A DNA stretch of 63,412 nt from RGIG6353 sp045660745 (lineage in GTDB: Bacteria > Bacillota > Clostridia > Oscillospirales > SIG627): assembly GCA_045660745.1 (NCBI GenBank), contig JAZREJ010000049.1:1-63412 (forward strand). The letters run 5' to 3'. The translations under genes and the position numbers were made by a program. The notes beneath the pieces were generated by a model. The model did not search any database and was not told the DNA's origin. It was given only the letters and a program-made list of their open reading frames with translations. Below are positions 24,979 through 33,785 of this stretch, one piece after another (position 1 is the first letter of the stretch; every line of letters begins with the position of its first letter).

Positions 24979-26106
24979 ATGGAAAAGGATAAGAAAAAAA
25001 CTGTTTCCGCGGGGGAAAAAGACAACGCTCATGAATTGGTCGAAAAACTGAAAAAGAAAGGGACTGTAACAAGCGACGAATTGCTTGATGCCATTGATTC
25101 TCTGGGGCTCACGGATGATGAGACAGAGAAGCTTTATAATAAACTTGATGCGGCGGGAATCGAAATAACGATAACGTCGGATCTCATTGACGATATGCCA
25201 GACCCCGACGAGCTGGAGGAGGAGATCATAACATACGAGACAGCAGAGGAAATGGAAAGCTTTCTTGCTGCCGATGGGCTCCCCATCGAGGATCACGTCA
25301 AGATGTATCTTAAGGATATCGGACGCGTGAAGCTTTTATCGGGAGACGAGGAGATAGAGATAGCCAAGAAAATCTCGGATGGTGATACCATAGCACGCAA
25401 TCTTCTCGTTGAAGCCAATCTCAGGCTCGTTGTAAGCATCGCCAAACGCTATATAGGACGCGGTATGGGCTTTCTTGACCTTATTCAAGAGGGGAATGCG
25501 GGTCTTATAAAGGCTGTTGAAAAATTCGATTATACCAAGGGATATAAATTTTCAACTTATGCAACCTGGTGGATAAGACAGGCTATAACCCGTGCGCTTG
25601 CCGACCAGTCAAGAACCATAAGAATCCCCGTACATATGGTTGAGACAATGCATAAGATACAAAGATACGCAAGACAGATACTTCAGGAAAAGGGACACGA
25701 TGCATCCGCGGAGGAGATAGCACAGCTTTCGGGAATGCCTACGGATAAGGTGCGTGAAATATTGCAGATGGCACAGGAGCCCATCTCGATCGATAGCCCT
25801 GTCGGTGAAGATGATGAGAGCAGCATCGGCGAATTTATCGCAGATGAATCATCTCCCGAACCTGATGAGATAGTGGGCGAGACAATGCTCCACGAACAGA
25901 TATGCGAGGTGCTCAAAACACTCACCCCGCGAGAAGAAAACGTTATAAAAATGCGCTTTGGACTTGAGGACGGAATACCGAGAACTCTTGAAGAGGTGGG
26001 ACGTGAATTTAACATCACGCGTGAGAGAATAAGACAGATAGAAGCAAAAGCTCTCAGAAAGCTACGCCATCCGACACGCATTTCAAAATTTAAAGGATTC
26101 AGATAA
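24979..26106 (+). CDS. RNA polymerase sigma factor, RpoD type (first of two)
   Basis: A 375-residue group 1/2 sigma-70 protein. It has an N-terminal region 1.1-like segment, region 1.2 ('EDHVKMYLKDIGRVKLL'), region 2 ('LIQEGNAGLIKAVEKFD', 'FSTYATWWIRQAITRA'), region 3 and region 4.2 ('LEEVGREFNITRERIRQIE'). The C-terminus is atypical ('RISKFKGFR'). I choose the ATG at 24979 because 'aaaggaacgagg' precedes it; the earlier ATG abuts the dnaG stop. Its position after dnaG is that of rpoD, but the next gene is more canonical. Either could be the housekeeping factor. Confidence 0.9.
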   Translation: MEKDKKKTVSAGEKDNAHELVEKLKKKGTVTSDELLDAIDSLGLTDDETEKLYNKLDAAGIEITITSDLIDDMPDPDELEEEIITYETAEEMESFLAADGLPIEDHVKMYLKDIGRVKLLSGDEEIEIAKKISDGDTIARNLLVEANLRLVVSIAKRYIGRGMGFLDLIQEGNAGLIKAVEKFDYTKGYKFSTYATWWIRQAITRALADQSRTIRIPVHMVETMHKIQRYARQILQEKGHDASAEEIAQLSGMPTDKVREILQMAQEPISIDSPVGEDDESSIGEFIADESSPEPDEIVGETMLHEQICEVLKTLTPREENVIKMRFGLEDGIPRTLEEVGREFNITRERIRQIEAKALRKLRHPTRISKFKGFR

Positions 26107-26145
26107 AGACAAGAGACACCAGAAAGGATTTTAATCGGCAATACT

Positions 26146-27288
26146 ATGACAACCAGCAGCAACAACCATGAAGAAACCAAACAGGAAGACATTTTTTCAA
26201 GACCCGAGATTGCAGAGCTTTTAAAGAAAGCAAAGCAAAAAAACAATCTGTCAGCGGAAGAAATATCCGAAATGCTTTTGAATCTTGATACCGACCTTGA
26301 GCCGGATCAGATTGAAAAGCTTTATGACAAGCTTGAGTCCATAGGCATCGGACTTGCGGGAGCGTTTAACGAAAGTGATGATATCAGCGAAATAGAAGCC
26401 GAGGTAGAAAGCTTCGGAAGTGCTGAGGAAATGGAAAATGCACTTGCAGTAGAGGGTCTTGCTATAGAGGACCACGTCAGAATGTACCTTAAGGAAATAG
26501 GAAAGGTTCCCCTCCTTACCCCTGAAAGAGAAGCAGAGCTTGCAGTTCTTATTCAAAACGGCGATGAGCGTGCAAAACAACAGCTTGTAGAAGCGAATCT
26601 CAGACTTGTTGTAAGTATCGCAAAGCGTTATATGGGCAGAGGACTTTTTTTCCTTGACCTTATCCAAGAAGGCAATCTCGGTCTTATGAAGGCGGCGGAT
26701 AAATTCGATTTTGAGAAAGGATACAAATTTTCAACTTATGCAACCTGGTGGATAAGACAGGCGGTTACCCGTGCTATAGCCGACCAGGCAAGAACGATAA
26801 GAATTCCCGTTCATATGGTGGAAACCATACACAAGGTGCAGAGAGTATCACGTCAGATACTTCAGGAAAAGGGACATGATGCATCGGCAGAGGAGATTGC
26901 GGAAGCAATAAACATGCCGGTCGATAAAGTCCGTGAAATTTTGAAGGCGGCACAGGAGCCTGTTTCACTCGAAACTCCGATAGGAGAGGAGGAGGACAGC
27001 CATCTCGGTGACTTTATTCCCGACGATGAGGCGCCGGCACCTGCGGATGCCGCAAGCTATACCCTTCTCAGAGAACAGCTTGCCGAGGTTCTTCATACAC
27101 TTACTCCCCGTGAGGAGAGTGTTTTGAAGCTGCGTTTCGGACTTGATGACGGTCATATGAGAACTCTTGAAGAGGTTGGTCGAGAGTTCAACATTACAAG
27201 AGAAAGGATCAGACAGATAGAAGCTAAGGCGCTCCGCAAATTGAGACATCCCAGTCGTTCAAAGAAGCTTCGTGATTATCTGGATTAA
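26146..27288 (+). CDS. rpoD: RNA polymerase sigma factor RpoD (second of two, more canonical)
   Basis: A 380-residue sigma-70 factor with region 1.1-like N-terminus, region 1.2 ('EDHVRMYLKEIGKVPLL'), region 2 ('LIQEGNLGLMKAADKFD'), region 3, and region 4.2 ending in the canonical 'RKLRHPSRSKKLRDYLD'. It is co-directional with the first sigma gene, 39 bases downstream, after 'gaaaggatttt'. The two genes share a 38-base identical DNA stretch in region 2.4 (from about 25549 and 26725), pointing to duplication or gene conversion. I judge this one the likelier primary sigma factor. Confidence 0.9.
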   Translation: MTTSSNNHEETKQEDIFSRPEIAELLKKAKQKNNLSAEEISEMLLNLDTDLEPDQIEKLYDKLESIGIGLAGAFNESDDISEIEAEVESFGSAEEMENALAVEGLAIEDHVRMYLKEIGKVPLLTPEREAELAVLIQNGDERAKQQLVEANLRLVVSIAKRYMGRGLFFLDLIQEGNLGLMKAADKFDFEKGYKFSTYATWWIRQAVTRAIADQARTIRIPVHMVETIHKVQRVSRQILQEKGHDASAEEIAEAINMPVDKVREILKAAQEPVSLETPIGEEEDSHLGDFIPDDEAPAPADAASYTLLREQLAEVLHTLTPREESVLKLRFGLDDGHMRTLEEVGREFNITRERIRQIEAKALRKLRHPSRSKKLRDYLD

Positions 27289-27292
27289 CAGT

Positions 27293-27985
27293 ATGGCAAC
27301 AGTAGTGGTTCTTTGCGCTATGGACTGCGAGCTTGAAAAGTTCGTGTCTGATTTCAGCGCAGAGAGAATAGATGGCAAAGATAAATATTTCCGTACCGAG
27401 ATAGCGGGAAACACTGTCATATGTGCAGTCTGCGGAATAGGTAAGGTGAATTCTGCAATGACGGCGCAAAAGCTTATCGACGGGTATTCTCCTGATATCG
27501 TCATAAATTGCGGTGTTGCGGGAGGACTTGACAAGAGACTTTCAGTGCTTGATACGGTAATTGCAGAGAGTGCTCAGTATCACGATTTTCATCCACTCTC
27601 ACTTCTTGAACAGGACGAGAAGCTTGGCACTTCTCTTTTTGAGTGCGACACCGAGCTTGTGTCACTCGCACTTGAGGTTTGCGAGGAGCTTTGCGAGAAA
27701 AAAATCATCGCAAATTACGTTAAAGGCAAGGTGGTTTCGGGCGACTGTTTCGTAGAGAGCGACGAGGTCAGCCGACGTCTTCGCGAAGAGCTCAATGGCA
27801 GCTGTGTCGAAATGGAGGGCGCCTCGATTGCACAGGTATGTATTGCAAACGGGGTGAGATTTCTGATCATTCGTTCGGTCTCGGACTTTGCAGATAACTC
27901 GGCAGAAATGAGCTACGATACCTTCGTCGGACACGCATCAAAACAGTCGGTAGAGGTGCTTGGTGCACTTATTTCAAAAATTTAG
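27293..27985 (+). CDS. mtnN: 5'-methylthioadenosine/S-adenosylhomocysteine nucleosidase
   Basis: About 230 residues of the Pfs/MTAN family, which cleaves adenine from MTA and SAH in methyl-cycle salvage. Motifs are 'VLCAMDCELEKF' at the start, 'NCGVAGGLDKRLSVLDTV', 'VVSGDCFVES' and 'CVEMEGASIAQVC' with the substrate-binding Glu, then 'IIRSVSDFAD' with the catalytic Asp. I choose the ATG at 27293 just after the sigma gene; an in-frame GTG at 27272 overlaps that gene's end and is also possible. No clear ribosome-binding site is seen, so translational coupling is likely. Confidence 0.92.
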   Translation: MATVVVLCAMDCELEKFVSDFSAERIDGKDKYFRTEIAGNTVICAVCGIGKVNSAMTAQKLIDGYSPDIVINCGVAGGLDKRLSVLDTVIAESAQYHDFHPLSLLEQDEKLGTSLFECDTELVSLALEVCEELCEKKIIANYVKGKVVSGDCFVESDEVSRRLREELNGSCVEMEGASIAQVCIANGVRFLIIRSVSDFADNSAEMSYDTFVGHASKQSVEVLGALISKI

Positions 27986-28041
27986 CTTAAAAATTGTGAC
28001 ATTTGATGAAACTCTTTCCATTAAATTGGATAAATTCTCAC

Positions 28042-28070
28042 TTGACATTATTGAACTCTTAGTGTAAAAT
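28042..28070 (+). promoter_or_regulatory. Promoter of the large binding lipoprotein gene
   Basis: TTGACA, a 17-base spacer and TAAAAT lie 64 bases before the start codon. Confidence 0.75.
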
Positions 28071-28134
28071 ATATATGTTTATGATATGATACAGTAATAT
28101 TGCTGTATATCCCTGTTTTTAAGGAGGAAAAACA

Positions 28135-30795
28135 ATGAGCAAAAGATTAGTCGGTTTACTGCTTCTTCTTGCCATGCTTGTAACCATGGTGCTCACATCC
28201 TGCTCATCGGATGATGATTACGAAGAAGACGAGTCTACGATCAAGCCAATTACACTTACCTTCTACGGTCTTATGGAAGAGGGTACCACCCTTGAGGCTG
28301 TTGAGGCTGTTGAGGCTGAGATCAACAAGTACACACAGAAAAATTACAAAACTACCATTGACCTCGTTTTCTGTTATGAGGACAAGGGTTACACCTACGT
28401 TAAAACTGACGCTAACGGCAACCCCGTTTACGGCCACGCATACCTTGAACAGAAGGATGCAAACGGTAACGTTATAGTTAACGAGAACGGTATGCCTCAG
28501 TATGTACAGCAGGTTGACGAAAATGGCGATCCTTTATTCGACGATTACGGCGACCCTGTATATGAATACGAGTACGTTGAAAAGGTTGACGAAAACGGCA
28601 ACACTGTTCTTGATAAGAACGGTGATCCCGTTATGGAGATCGCAGTGAAGCCTGTTATCGTTGAAGTTCGTCCCTATGACGAGCAGATGGATTGGTCTTT
28701 TGAGCGCATTGAGATCCAGAAGCTCAAGGCAGAGGCTGCTGAGGATGCTGCAAGTAAGCAGGCAAAGATCGCAAGAGAATATGCTAAGCTTATGACCACA
28801 GAAGAGCAGAAGGAAAAGAAGAGAGCTCAGAGAAACTATGAGAAGTGGGCTGCAAAGAATCCTGTAGAAGAAAAGGTTCTTGAGAGCAGCGACGACGTTG
28901 TTGTTGACATTTTCTTGATGCGTGGCTTTGATAACTATCAGGTAGCGGCTGAAAACGATCGTCTTGCAGATCTTGCATCCTATGCAAACGGTACATATAA
29001 GCTCATTTATAAGTATACAAGCTCGATTGTTCTCCAGTCTGCAAGAATGAACGGAATGCTTTTCGGCGTTCCTACCAACAAGCTTCTTGAGACAAGCGAA
29101 AACGAAGCTTATTACTACGCTATAAAGACAGATCTTCTTGACAAGTACAATATCAAGATAGAAGATGGTACAGTTCCCGGTCTCGATTCTGTATTCGGTG
29201 AATTCTTTGCTAAGGTCAAGGAGAATGAAAACTGCGAAGTAATGCTCGCTCCGCCTCCCGCGATTCAGAACTTCGATTTCTATCTTGATGATATGGACAA
29301 CTATCCCATTTTCGGAACACGTTCCAACGAGTCCACTACTACAAACTCTTCATCAATAGAGTTCACTTATAAGGTTCTTGACCCCAACGATTTGACCGCA
29401 GGTGTTGCAAACTCTCATTATAAGAAGATGGCGGCATACCGTACAGCCGGTTATTTTGCTCCCGACGGTTCTACTGTTGAGGATACCGATTTTGCTGTTG
29501 GTTTCTTCAGAGGAACTCTTGACGGAGTTAAGGAACAGCTTGGTGATAAGGCAGACGATTACTCATATTACATTTATAAGTGCTCAAGAATCACAAACGA
29601 TATCGTATTTGAAAACTTGCTTTCCGTTTCTGCAGAATGTAAGTATCCCGACCGTGCATTCCAGGTTATCGCAGGTCTTCACACTGTTGAAGAGCTCCGT
29701 AATCTCTTAACATTCGGTATTAAGGATGTAAACTATACCGTTAACGAAGACGGCGAGACTGTAAAGATGCTCAACAACGAGTACAACATTGACTTTGAAC
29801 GTTACGGTAACTCTCTCATCGGTTATACTCCCGAAGAGCTCGGTTTTGACTATCAGCTTAACGCTGCTAAGAAGAACTCTGAGGTTAAGGTAAGTGCATA
29901 TCTTGGTTACGTTCCCGGTCTTGAACCTGCTGACGAGGACGCGCTTGCAAAGGTAAGTGAAGTCGCACGTGAGTATCAGGCAACCCTTATGGGCGGTTAT
30001 GCGGAAGACGTTGATGCTTACTATAATGAAGCTATGATTGCAATGGGTAAGGAATCCAACGTTCTTGGCGTATATCCCGATGTAAAAGAAGACCCCGAGG
30101 ACTTCGAGCCCTCCTACGCACTTGTAAGAGAAGCACTTTCCAGCGACTACGGAAGCTATGCTAGTGGCGGAAGACCTCTTGACAGACAGTCACCTAATAA
30201 TGAATTCCTTTCTAAGGAAGAGACTGACAGACGCAATGCCATAGAGAGAGAAAAGGAATCTATTATCATAAAGGCTAAGGAAGTTCTCCCCGAGGGTGAG
30301 ACTATTATTCAGTCTGATAAGAACGTAATCATCGAAAACGTTGTTGTTGAGACAGAGGTTGACGGTGAAATCGTTAAAACTGAGTCCAAGGCAGTAGTTG
30401 ACGTAGTTGAGGTAATTTACGACGTAGCATTCAGAAAGTTTGTTGTTGCTGATACAAAGAAGGATATTTCCCTCACCGCAAAGAATACAGCTTACGTTGT
30501 ACGTGATACAAACGATATCGAGTACGTTGTAGGTGACCTTGTAGGATTCCTATACATTTCAGGTAACAACAAGGGTAATCCCTACATCACACGCGACCTT
30601 AAGGATCTTGACGAGGATGCTTGCAGATATCTCGTTGAGCTCCGTCAGGGTGATATAATCAATTCTAACGCAGAGATTGTAAAAAATATTCTCGACGATG
30701 CTCTTGCAGCAGGCGAAATATTCGATGGCGAGATATCTATCAACCTCGAAGATATCGGAATTATACCACCTGTTGTTGAAGAAGAAGCAGCTTAA
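28135..30795 (+). CDS. Very large orphan extracellular solute-binding lipoprotein
   Basis: At 886 residues this is about twice a usual family-1 binding protein. The lipobox is 'VLTSC' (cysteine near residue 23). Residues about 92-168 hold an acidic insert with recurring D-x-N-G-x-P units such as 'DENGDPLFDDYGDPVYE', and a Lys/Glu/Ala-rich helical stretch follows. The binding-protein core begins near residue 255 ('VVDIFLMRGFDNYQ'). A C-terminal extension after about residue 690 is unlike binding proteins I know. No permease or ATPase is adjacent: it has its own promoter and terminator. It probably binds a carbohydrate or peptide, but the substrate is unknown. Confidence 0.75.
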   Translation: MSKRLVGLLLLLAMLVTMVLTSCSSDDDYEEDESTIKPITLTFYGLMEEGTTLEAVEAVEAEINKYTQKNYKTTIDLVFCYEDKGYTYVKTDANGNPVYGHAYLEQKDANGNVIVNENGMPQYVQQVDENGDPLFDDYGDPVYEYEYVEKVDENGNTVLDKNGDPVMEIAVKPVIVEVRPYDEQMDWSFERIEIQKLKAEAAEDAASKQAKIAREYAKLMTTEEQKEKKRAQRNYEKWAAKNPVEEKVLESSDDVVVDIFLMRGFDNYQVAAENDRLADLASYANGTYKLIYKYTSSIVLQSARMNGMLFGVPTNKLLETSENEAYYYAIKTDLLDKYNIKIEDGTVPGLDSVFGEFFAKVKENENCEVMLAPPPAIQNFDFYLDDMDNYPIFGTRSNESTTTNSSSIEFTYKVLDPNDLTAGVANSHYKKMAAYRTAGYFAPDGSTVEDTDFAVGFFRGTLDGVKEQLGDKADDYSYYIYKCSRITNDIVFENLLSVSAECKYPDRAFQVIAGLHTVEELRNLLTFGIKDVNYTVNEDGETVKMLNNEYNIDFERYGNSLIGYTPEELGFDYQLNAAKKNSEVKVSAYLGYVPGLEPADEDALAKVSEVAREYQATLMGGYAEDVDAYYNEAMIAMGKESNVLGVYPDVKEDPEDFEPSYALVREALSSDYGSYASGGRPLDRQSPNNEFLSKEETDRRNAIEREKESIIIKAKEVLPEGETIIQSDKNVIIENVVVETEVDGEIVKTESKAVVDVVEVIYDVAFRKFVVADTKKDISLTAKNTAYVVRDTNDIEYVVGDLVGFLYISGNNKGNPYITRDLKDLDEDACRYLVELRQGDIINSNAEIVKNILDDALAAGEIFDGEISINLEDIGIIPPVVEEEAA

Positions 30796-30804
30796 GTGAA
30801 TAAA

Positions 30805-30842
30805 AATATCGGGTACCGAGTGCTCGGTGCCCGATATTATTG
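30805..30842 (+). terminator. Terminator of the large binding lipoprotein gene
   Basis: A 15-position stem (atatcgggtaccgag with ctcggtgcccgatat, one G-U/mismatch) is followed by T-rich sequence. Confidence 0.88.
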
Positions 30843-30871
30843 TAAAATTTTCAAAAAAAGTCAAAAAAGAC

Positions 30872-30901
30872 TTGACAACACATGTTGAAATACTGTATAA
30901 T
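30872..30901 (+). promoter_or_regulatory. Promoter of the rpmH-rnpA operon
   Basis: TTGACA, an 18-base spacer and TATAAT lie 61 bases before rpmH. Confidence 0.8.
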
Positions 30902-30962
30902 AACATGCGACGAAATTTCACGGTGGTAAAAACCGCTTAAAAGTATAGAAGGAGGTGTAGAT

Positions 30963-31097
30963 ATGCTCAGAACATACCAGCCTAAGAAAAGACAGAGAAA
31001 GATGGAGCACGGATTCCGCAAGAGAATGGCTACCGCTAACGGTAGAAAGGTCTTGAAGCGCCGTCGTGCAAAAGGAAGAGCTCGTCTTACCTATTAA
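30963..31097 (+). CDS. rpmH: 50S ribosomal protein L34
   Basis: A 44-codon gene with the near-invariant L34 sequence: 'MLRTYQPKKRQRKMEHGF' at the start and 'RRRAKGRARLTY' at the end. The protein is extremely basic. The ATG follows 'aaggaggtgtagat'. It opens the rpmH-rnpA-yidD-yidC-jag cluster. Confidence 0.97.
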   Translation: MLRTYQPKKRQRKMEHGFRKRMATANGRKVLKRRRAKGRARLTY

Positions 31098-31210
31098 TGG
31101 GTAAAAGAGCTTCGGCATTGCTTAGCAATTGATAAACCGCCGTATGGATGACCTGTGCCATATATTAAAATATGCGGGGTGTATCCGTCGGGGGTTTTTC
31201 CTTTTTTGCT

Positions 31211-31582
31211 ATGAAAAAGATTTTTACAATCAAAAAAAATTCGGTCTTTACCCGTATTTACACAAAGGGTAAGAGTAGTGTCCAACCGTCTGTCGTTATT
31301 TATGTGCGCAAAAATCCCGCGCTTGAAAATTCTGAGATAGGCATAACCACGGGTAAAAAGCTGGGCGGAGCCGTTCAGCGTAACCGTGTACGTCGAATTA
31401 TAAGAGAAGCGTGGAGACTTCTTGTTCGTGAGGATGAAGGGTTGGCAAAAAAGCCCTTTTACGTTGTCGTCGTCGCAAGAAGTCGCTCTTTTAAAAAGAA
31501 TATGAAAATGCAGACGGTGAAAAAAGATATGTACCGAGGTCTTGTGTCTCTCGGTCTTATTGCCGAACGGGAGGAGCAATGA
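31211..31582 (+). CDS. rnpA: Ribonuclease P protein component
   Basis: A 123-residue basic protein that assists the RNase P RNA in removing 5' leaders from pre-tRNAs. The signature 'GGAVQRNRVRRIIREAWR' lies near residue 47. I choose the ATG at 31211 ('MKKIFTIKKN'), which matches other RnpA proteins. The frame extends back to an ATG at 31172, but those extra residues are not family-like. There is no close Shine-Dalgarno site; 'gggggt' lies about 15 bases upstream. It overlaps yidD by four bases. Confidence 0.94.
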   Translation: MKKIFTIKKNSVFTRIYTKGKSSVQPSVVIYVRKNPALENSEIGITTGKKLGGAVQRNRVRRIIREAWRLLVREDEGLAKKPFYVVVVARSRSFKKNMKMQTVKKDMYRGLVSLGLIAEREEQ

Positions 31583-31788
31583 AGTATATTTTTATTGCCA
31601 TTATTCGTTTTTACAGGCGTTTTATATCGCCTCTTTTCCCTCCGCGTTGCCGATTCACTCCAACCTGCTCGCAGTACGCTCTTGAAGCGTTCACCAAATA
31701 CGGATTTTTTAAGGGGTTCTATTTATCTGCATGGCGTATTCTCAGATGTAACCCCTTTTGCAAGGGCGGTTACGATCCCGTTCCTTAA
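31579..31788 (+). CDS. yidD: Membrane protein insertion efficiency factor YidD
   Basis: A 69-residue protein with the invariant YidD core 'RFISPLFPPRCRFTPTCSQ' near residue 14 and 'CNPFCKGGYDPVP' at the C-terminus. It acts at the membrane near YidC. It starts with an ATGA overlap on rnpA. Confidence 0.95.
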   Translation: MKYIFIAIIRFYRRFISPLFPPRCRFTPTCSQYALEAFTKYGFFKGFYLSAWRILRCNPFCKGGYDPVP

Positions 31789-31820
31789 AAGTTTTACCGA
31801 TATTACAGGAGAATATAATA

Positions 31821-32870
31821 ATGGAATTTATTTATAAGGCCTTTGGCTGGATAATGGAAAAGTGTTATGCTCTCGTTGAGGCTATGGGAGGATTTGGCGG
31901 ATATGCGCTCGCACTTCTTCTCTTTACCGTTGTTTGTCAGATCATTCTTTTCCCGTTTGGTATCAAGCAACAGAAGAACTCGCTCAAGCAGGCAAGTCTT
32001 CGTCCCAAAGAGAACGTAATACGCCGTCGTTATAATGGCAGAACCGACCGTGCATCTCAGATGAAGATGAACGAGGAGATACAGACCCTTTATCAGGAGG
32101 AGCACTTTAGCCCCTTTGCAGGATGTCTCCCTCTTTTGATTCAGCTTCCTCTCATTTTTGCTCTCTTTGCTGTTATCCGTGAGCCTCTTACCTATATCAC
32201 CGGTATTGATACAAACAGCGTGCAGAGAATAACAAACTTCATCTTGAACAGCGGTATCGCTCTTCCGCAGAACTTTTCGCAGATAGACCTCGTGAGAGAG
32301 CTTAATGCAAACCCTGAGATTTTGAACAGCATAAAGGATATGGGCTTTATTGCAAAAGACGCTATCATCCCCAACTTTATGATAGGTTCCTTTGACCTCT
32401 CTCTCGCACCTAACGCATTCAGCGGAATTTTCCATCTTCATATGCTTGTTCCCGTATTCACCTTCCTTTCCAGTTATTTCGGACAAAAGCTTACCCGCAA
32501 GTATACCTATCAGGCACCGAGTGCGGAATCAGGCTCAAGCATGAAGCTTATGAACGTTATGATGCCCCTTCTTTCTGCATACTTTGCATACATTTGGTTT
32601 GCGGCAATGGGCGTATATTGGATATTCAGAAGCGTTCTTTCCTTCGTACAGCAGATACTCCTCAGCAAGATGTATCCTATCCCCAAGCTTACCGAGGAAG
32701 AAATGAAGGCTGAAGAAAAGGCGTATCAAGCAAAGCTTCGCGGTAAGAACGTGAATAAAGCGGCACCCGTTGACGTGCCCGGCAGAAAGTCTCTCATTTT
32801 TGATGATGAGGATGACACACCTACCACAAAGAACGCACACAGCGTCGTTGATGACGATTCGGAGGAATGA
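31821..32870 (+). CDS. yidC: Membrane protein insertase YidC/OxaI
   Basis: A 349-residue polytopic insertase of the Gram-positive type, without the large N-terminal periplasmic domain of Proteobacteria. Landmarks are 'IQTLYQEEHFSPFAGCLPLLIQ' near residue 95 and 'MNVMMPLLSAYFAYIWFAAMG' with the last helices. A long segment between helices (about residues 125-205) and a charged C-terminal tail are visible. The ATG at 31821 follows 'caggagaatataata'; upstream in-frame codons run back into yidD. Confidence 0.94.
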   Translation: MEFIYKAFGWIMEKCYALVEAMGGFGGYALALLLFTVVCQIILFPFGIKQQKNSLKQASLRPKENVIRRRYNGRTDRASQMKMNEEIQTLYQEEHFSPFAGCLPLLIQLPLIFALFAVIREPLTYITGIDTNSVQRITNFILNSGIALPQNFSQIDLVRELNANPEILNSIKDMGFIAKDAIIPNFMIGSFDLSLAPNAFSGIFHLHMLVPVFTFLSSYFGQKLTRKYTYQAPSAESGSSMKLMNVMMPLLSAYFAYIWFAAMGVYWIFRSVLSFVQQILLSKMYPIPKLTEEEMKAEEKAYQAKLRGKNVNKAAPVDVPGRKSLIFDDEDDTPTTKNAHSVVDDDSEE

Positions 32871-32917
32871 TTTGAACGTCATTGAACGATGATAAATAAA
32901 TTAGGAGGAATCACCCC

Positions 32918-33721
32918 TTGGCTAATACTATTACTTTTAGCGCAAAGTCTGTTGAAGAAGCAGTAGCGCTTGCCGCAAATGAGCTTGGCATAAACGTCGA
33001 GGACGTTAAGTACGAGGTCGTTTGTGAAGCAAAAAAGGGACTTTTCGGTCTCGGTGCACAGGATGCACAGATAAGCGTTGTACAGGAAGAAACGCCTGAT
33101 GAGCTCGCTCTTGAATTTGTCAGAAAAATTCTTGTAGACCTTGAACTTCCCACCGATACTCTCAAAATGGAAGAGGTTGATGATAAGGAAGTAAGAATCA
33201 CCGTTACGGGGGATGATATGGGACTCATCATCGGTCACCACGGTGAGATACTTGAGTCCATTCAGTATCTTACAAATCTTGCCGCCAACAAAGGCAAGGA
33301 CGGATACCGTCGCTATACTGTAGATATTGAGAATTACCGCTCAAGACGTGAAGATACGCTCCGTCATCTCGCGCAGAAGACAGCCGCACGCGCAAAGAGA
33401 CAGGGAAGAAATATCACGCTTGAACCCATGAGTGCAAATGAACGCCGTATCATTCATTCCGAAGTGCAGGACATTGAAGGCGTAACCACTTTTTCCATTG
33501 GCTCGGGTGACCAGAGAAAGGTCGTTGTATCTCCCGAAAATAAGAAGCCGAAGCCTCAGAAGAACGCAGAACAGAAACAGAAGAGCGCACCTAAATCAAA
33601 GCTTCCCTCCGACATCCCCATGACATATGCGGGTGGCGGAGTATCAAAACAGCCTGTTGTTAAGGCTAAGAGCATTGAAGAGCTCGGACTTGCTGATCCC
33701 GACGAGGGCGAAATATATTAA
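32918..33721 (+). CDS. jag: Jag (SpoIIIJ-associated) KH-R3H RNA-binding protein
   Basis: A 267-residue protein with three parts: the Jag-N domain ('FSAKSVEEAVALAANELG' to 'KKGLFGLG'), a KH domain ('GDDMGLIIGHHGEILESIQ') and an R3H domain ('RNITLEPMSANERRIIHSE'). A Lys/Gln-rich linker and a C-terminal tail follow. It is thought to bind RNA and control cell elongation. It starts with TTG after 'aggaggaatcacccc', the usual place downstream of yidC. Confidence 0.94.
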   Translation: MANTITFSAKSVEEAVALAANELGINVEDVKYEVVCEAKKGLFGLGAQDAQISVVQEETPDELALEFVRKILVDLELPTDTLKMEEVDDKEVRITVTGDDMGLIIGHHGEILESIQYLTNLAANKGKDGYRRYTVDIENYRSRREDTLRHLAQKTAARAKRQGRNITLEPMSANERRIIHSEVQDIEGVTTFSIGSGDQRKVVVSPENKKPKPQKNAEQKQKSAPKSKLPSDIPMTYAGGGVSKQPVVKAKSIEELGLADPDEGEIY

Positions 33722-33726
33722 AGTAC

Positions 33727-33777
33727 AAGGGTGTACATTCAAGGCGGTTCGCCCTGAATGACACCCTTTGTTTTTTG
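33727..33777 (+). terminator. Terminator between jag and mnmE
   Basis: A long stem (aagggtgt-cattca-ggcg with cgcc-tgaatg-acaccctt) is followed by tgtttttt. The T-run overlaps the start of the mnmE ribosome-binding site, so partial read-through could feed mnmE. Confidence 0.85.
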
Positions 33778-33785
33778 GAGAAAAA

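Noticed and set aside
30796..30962. Possible oriC upstream of rpmH
   Set aside because: The gap is only 167 bases, filled by a terminator and a promoter, with no TTATNCACA-type box and no dnaA.
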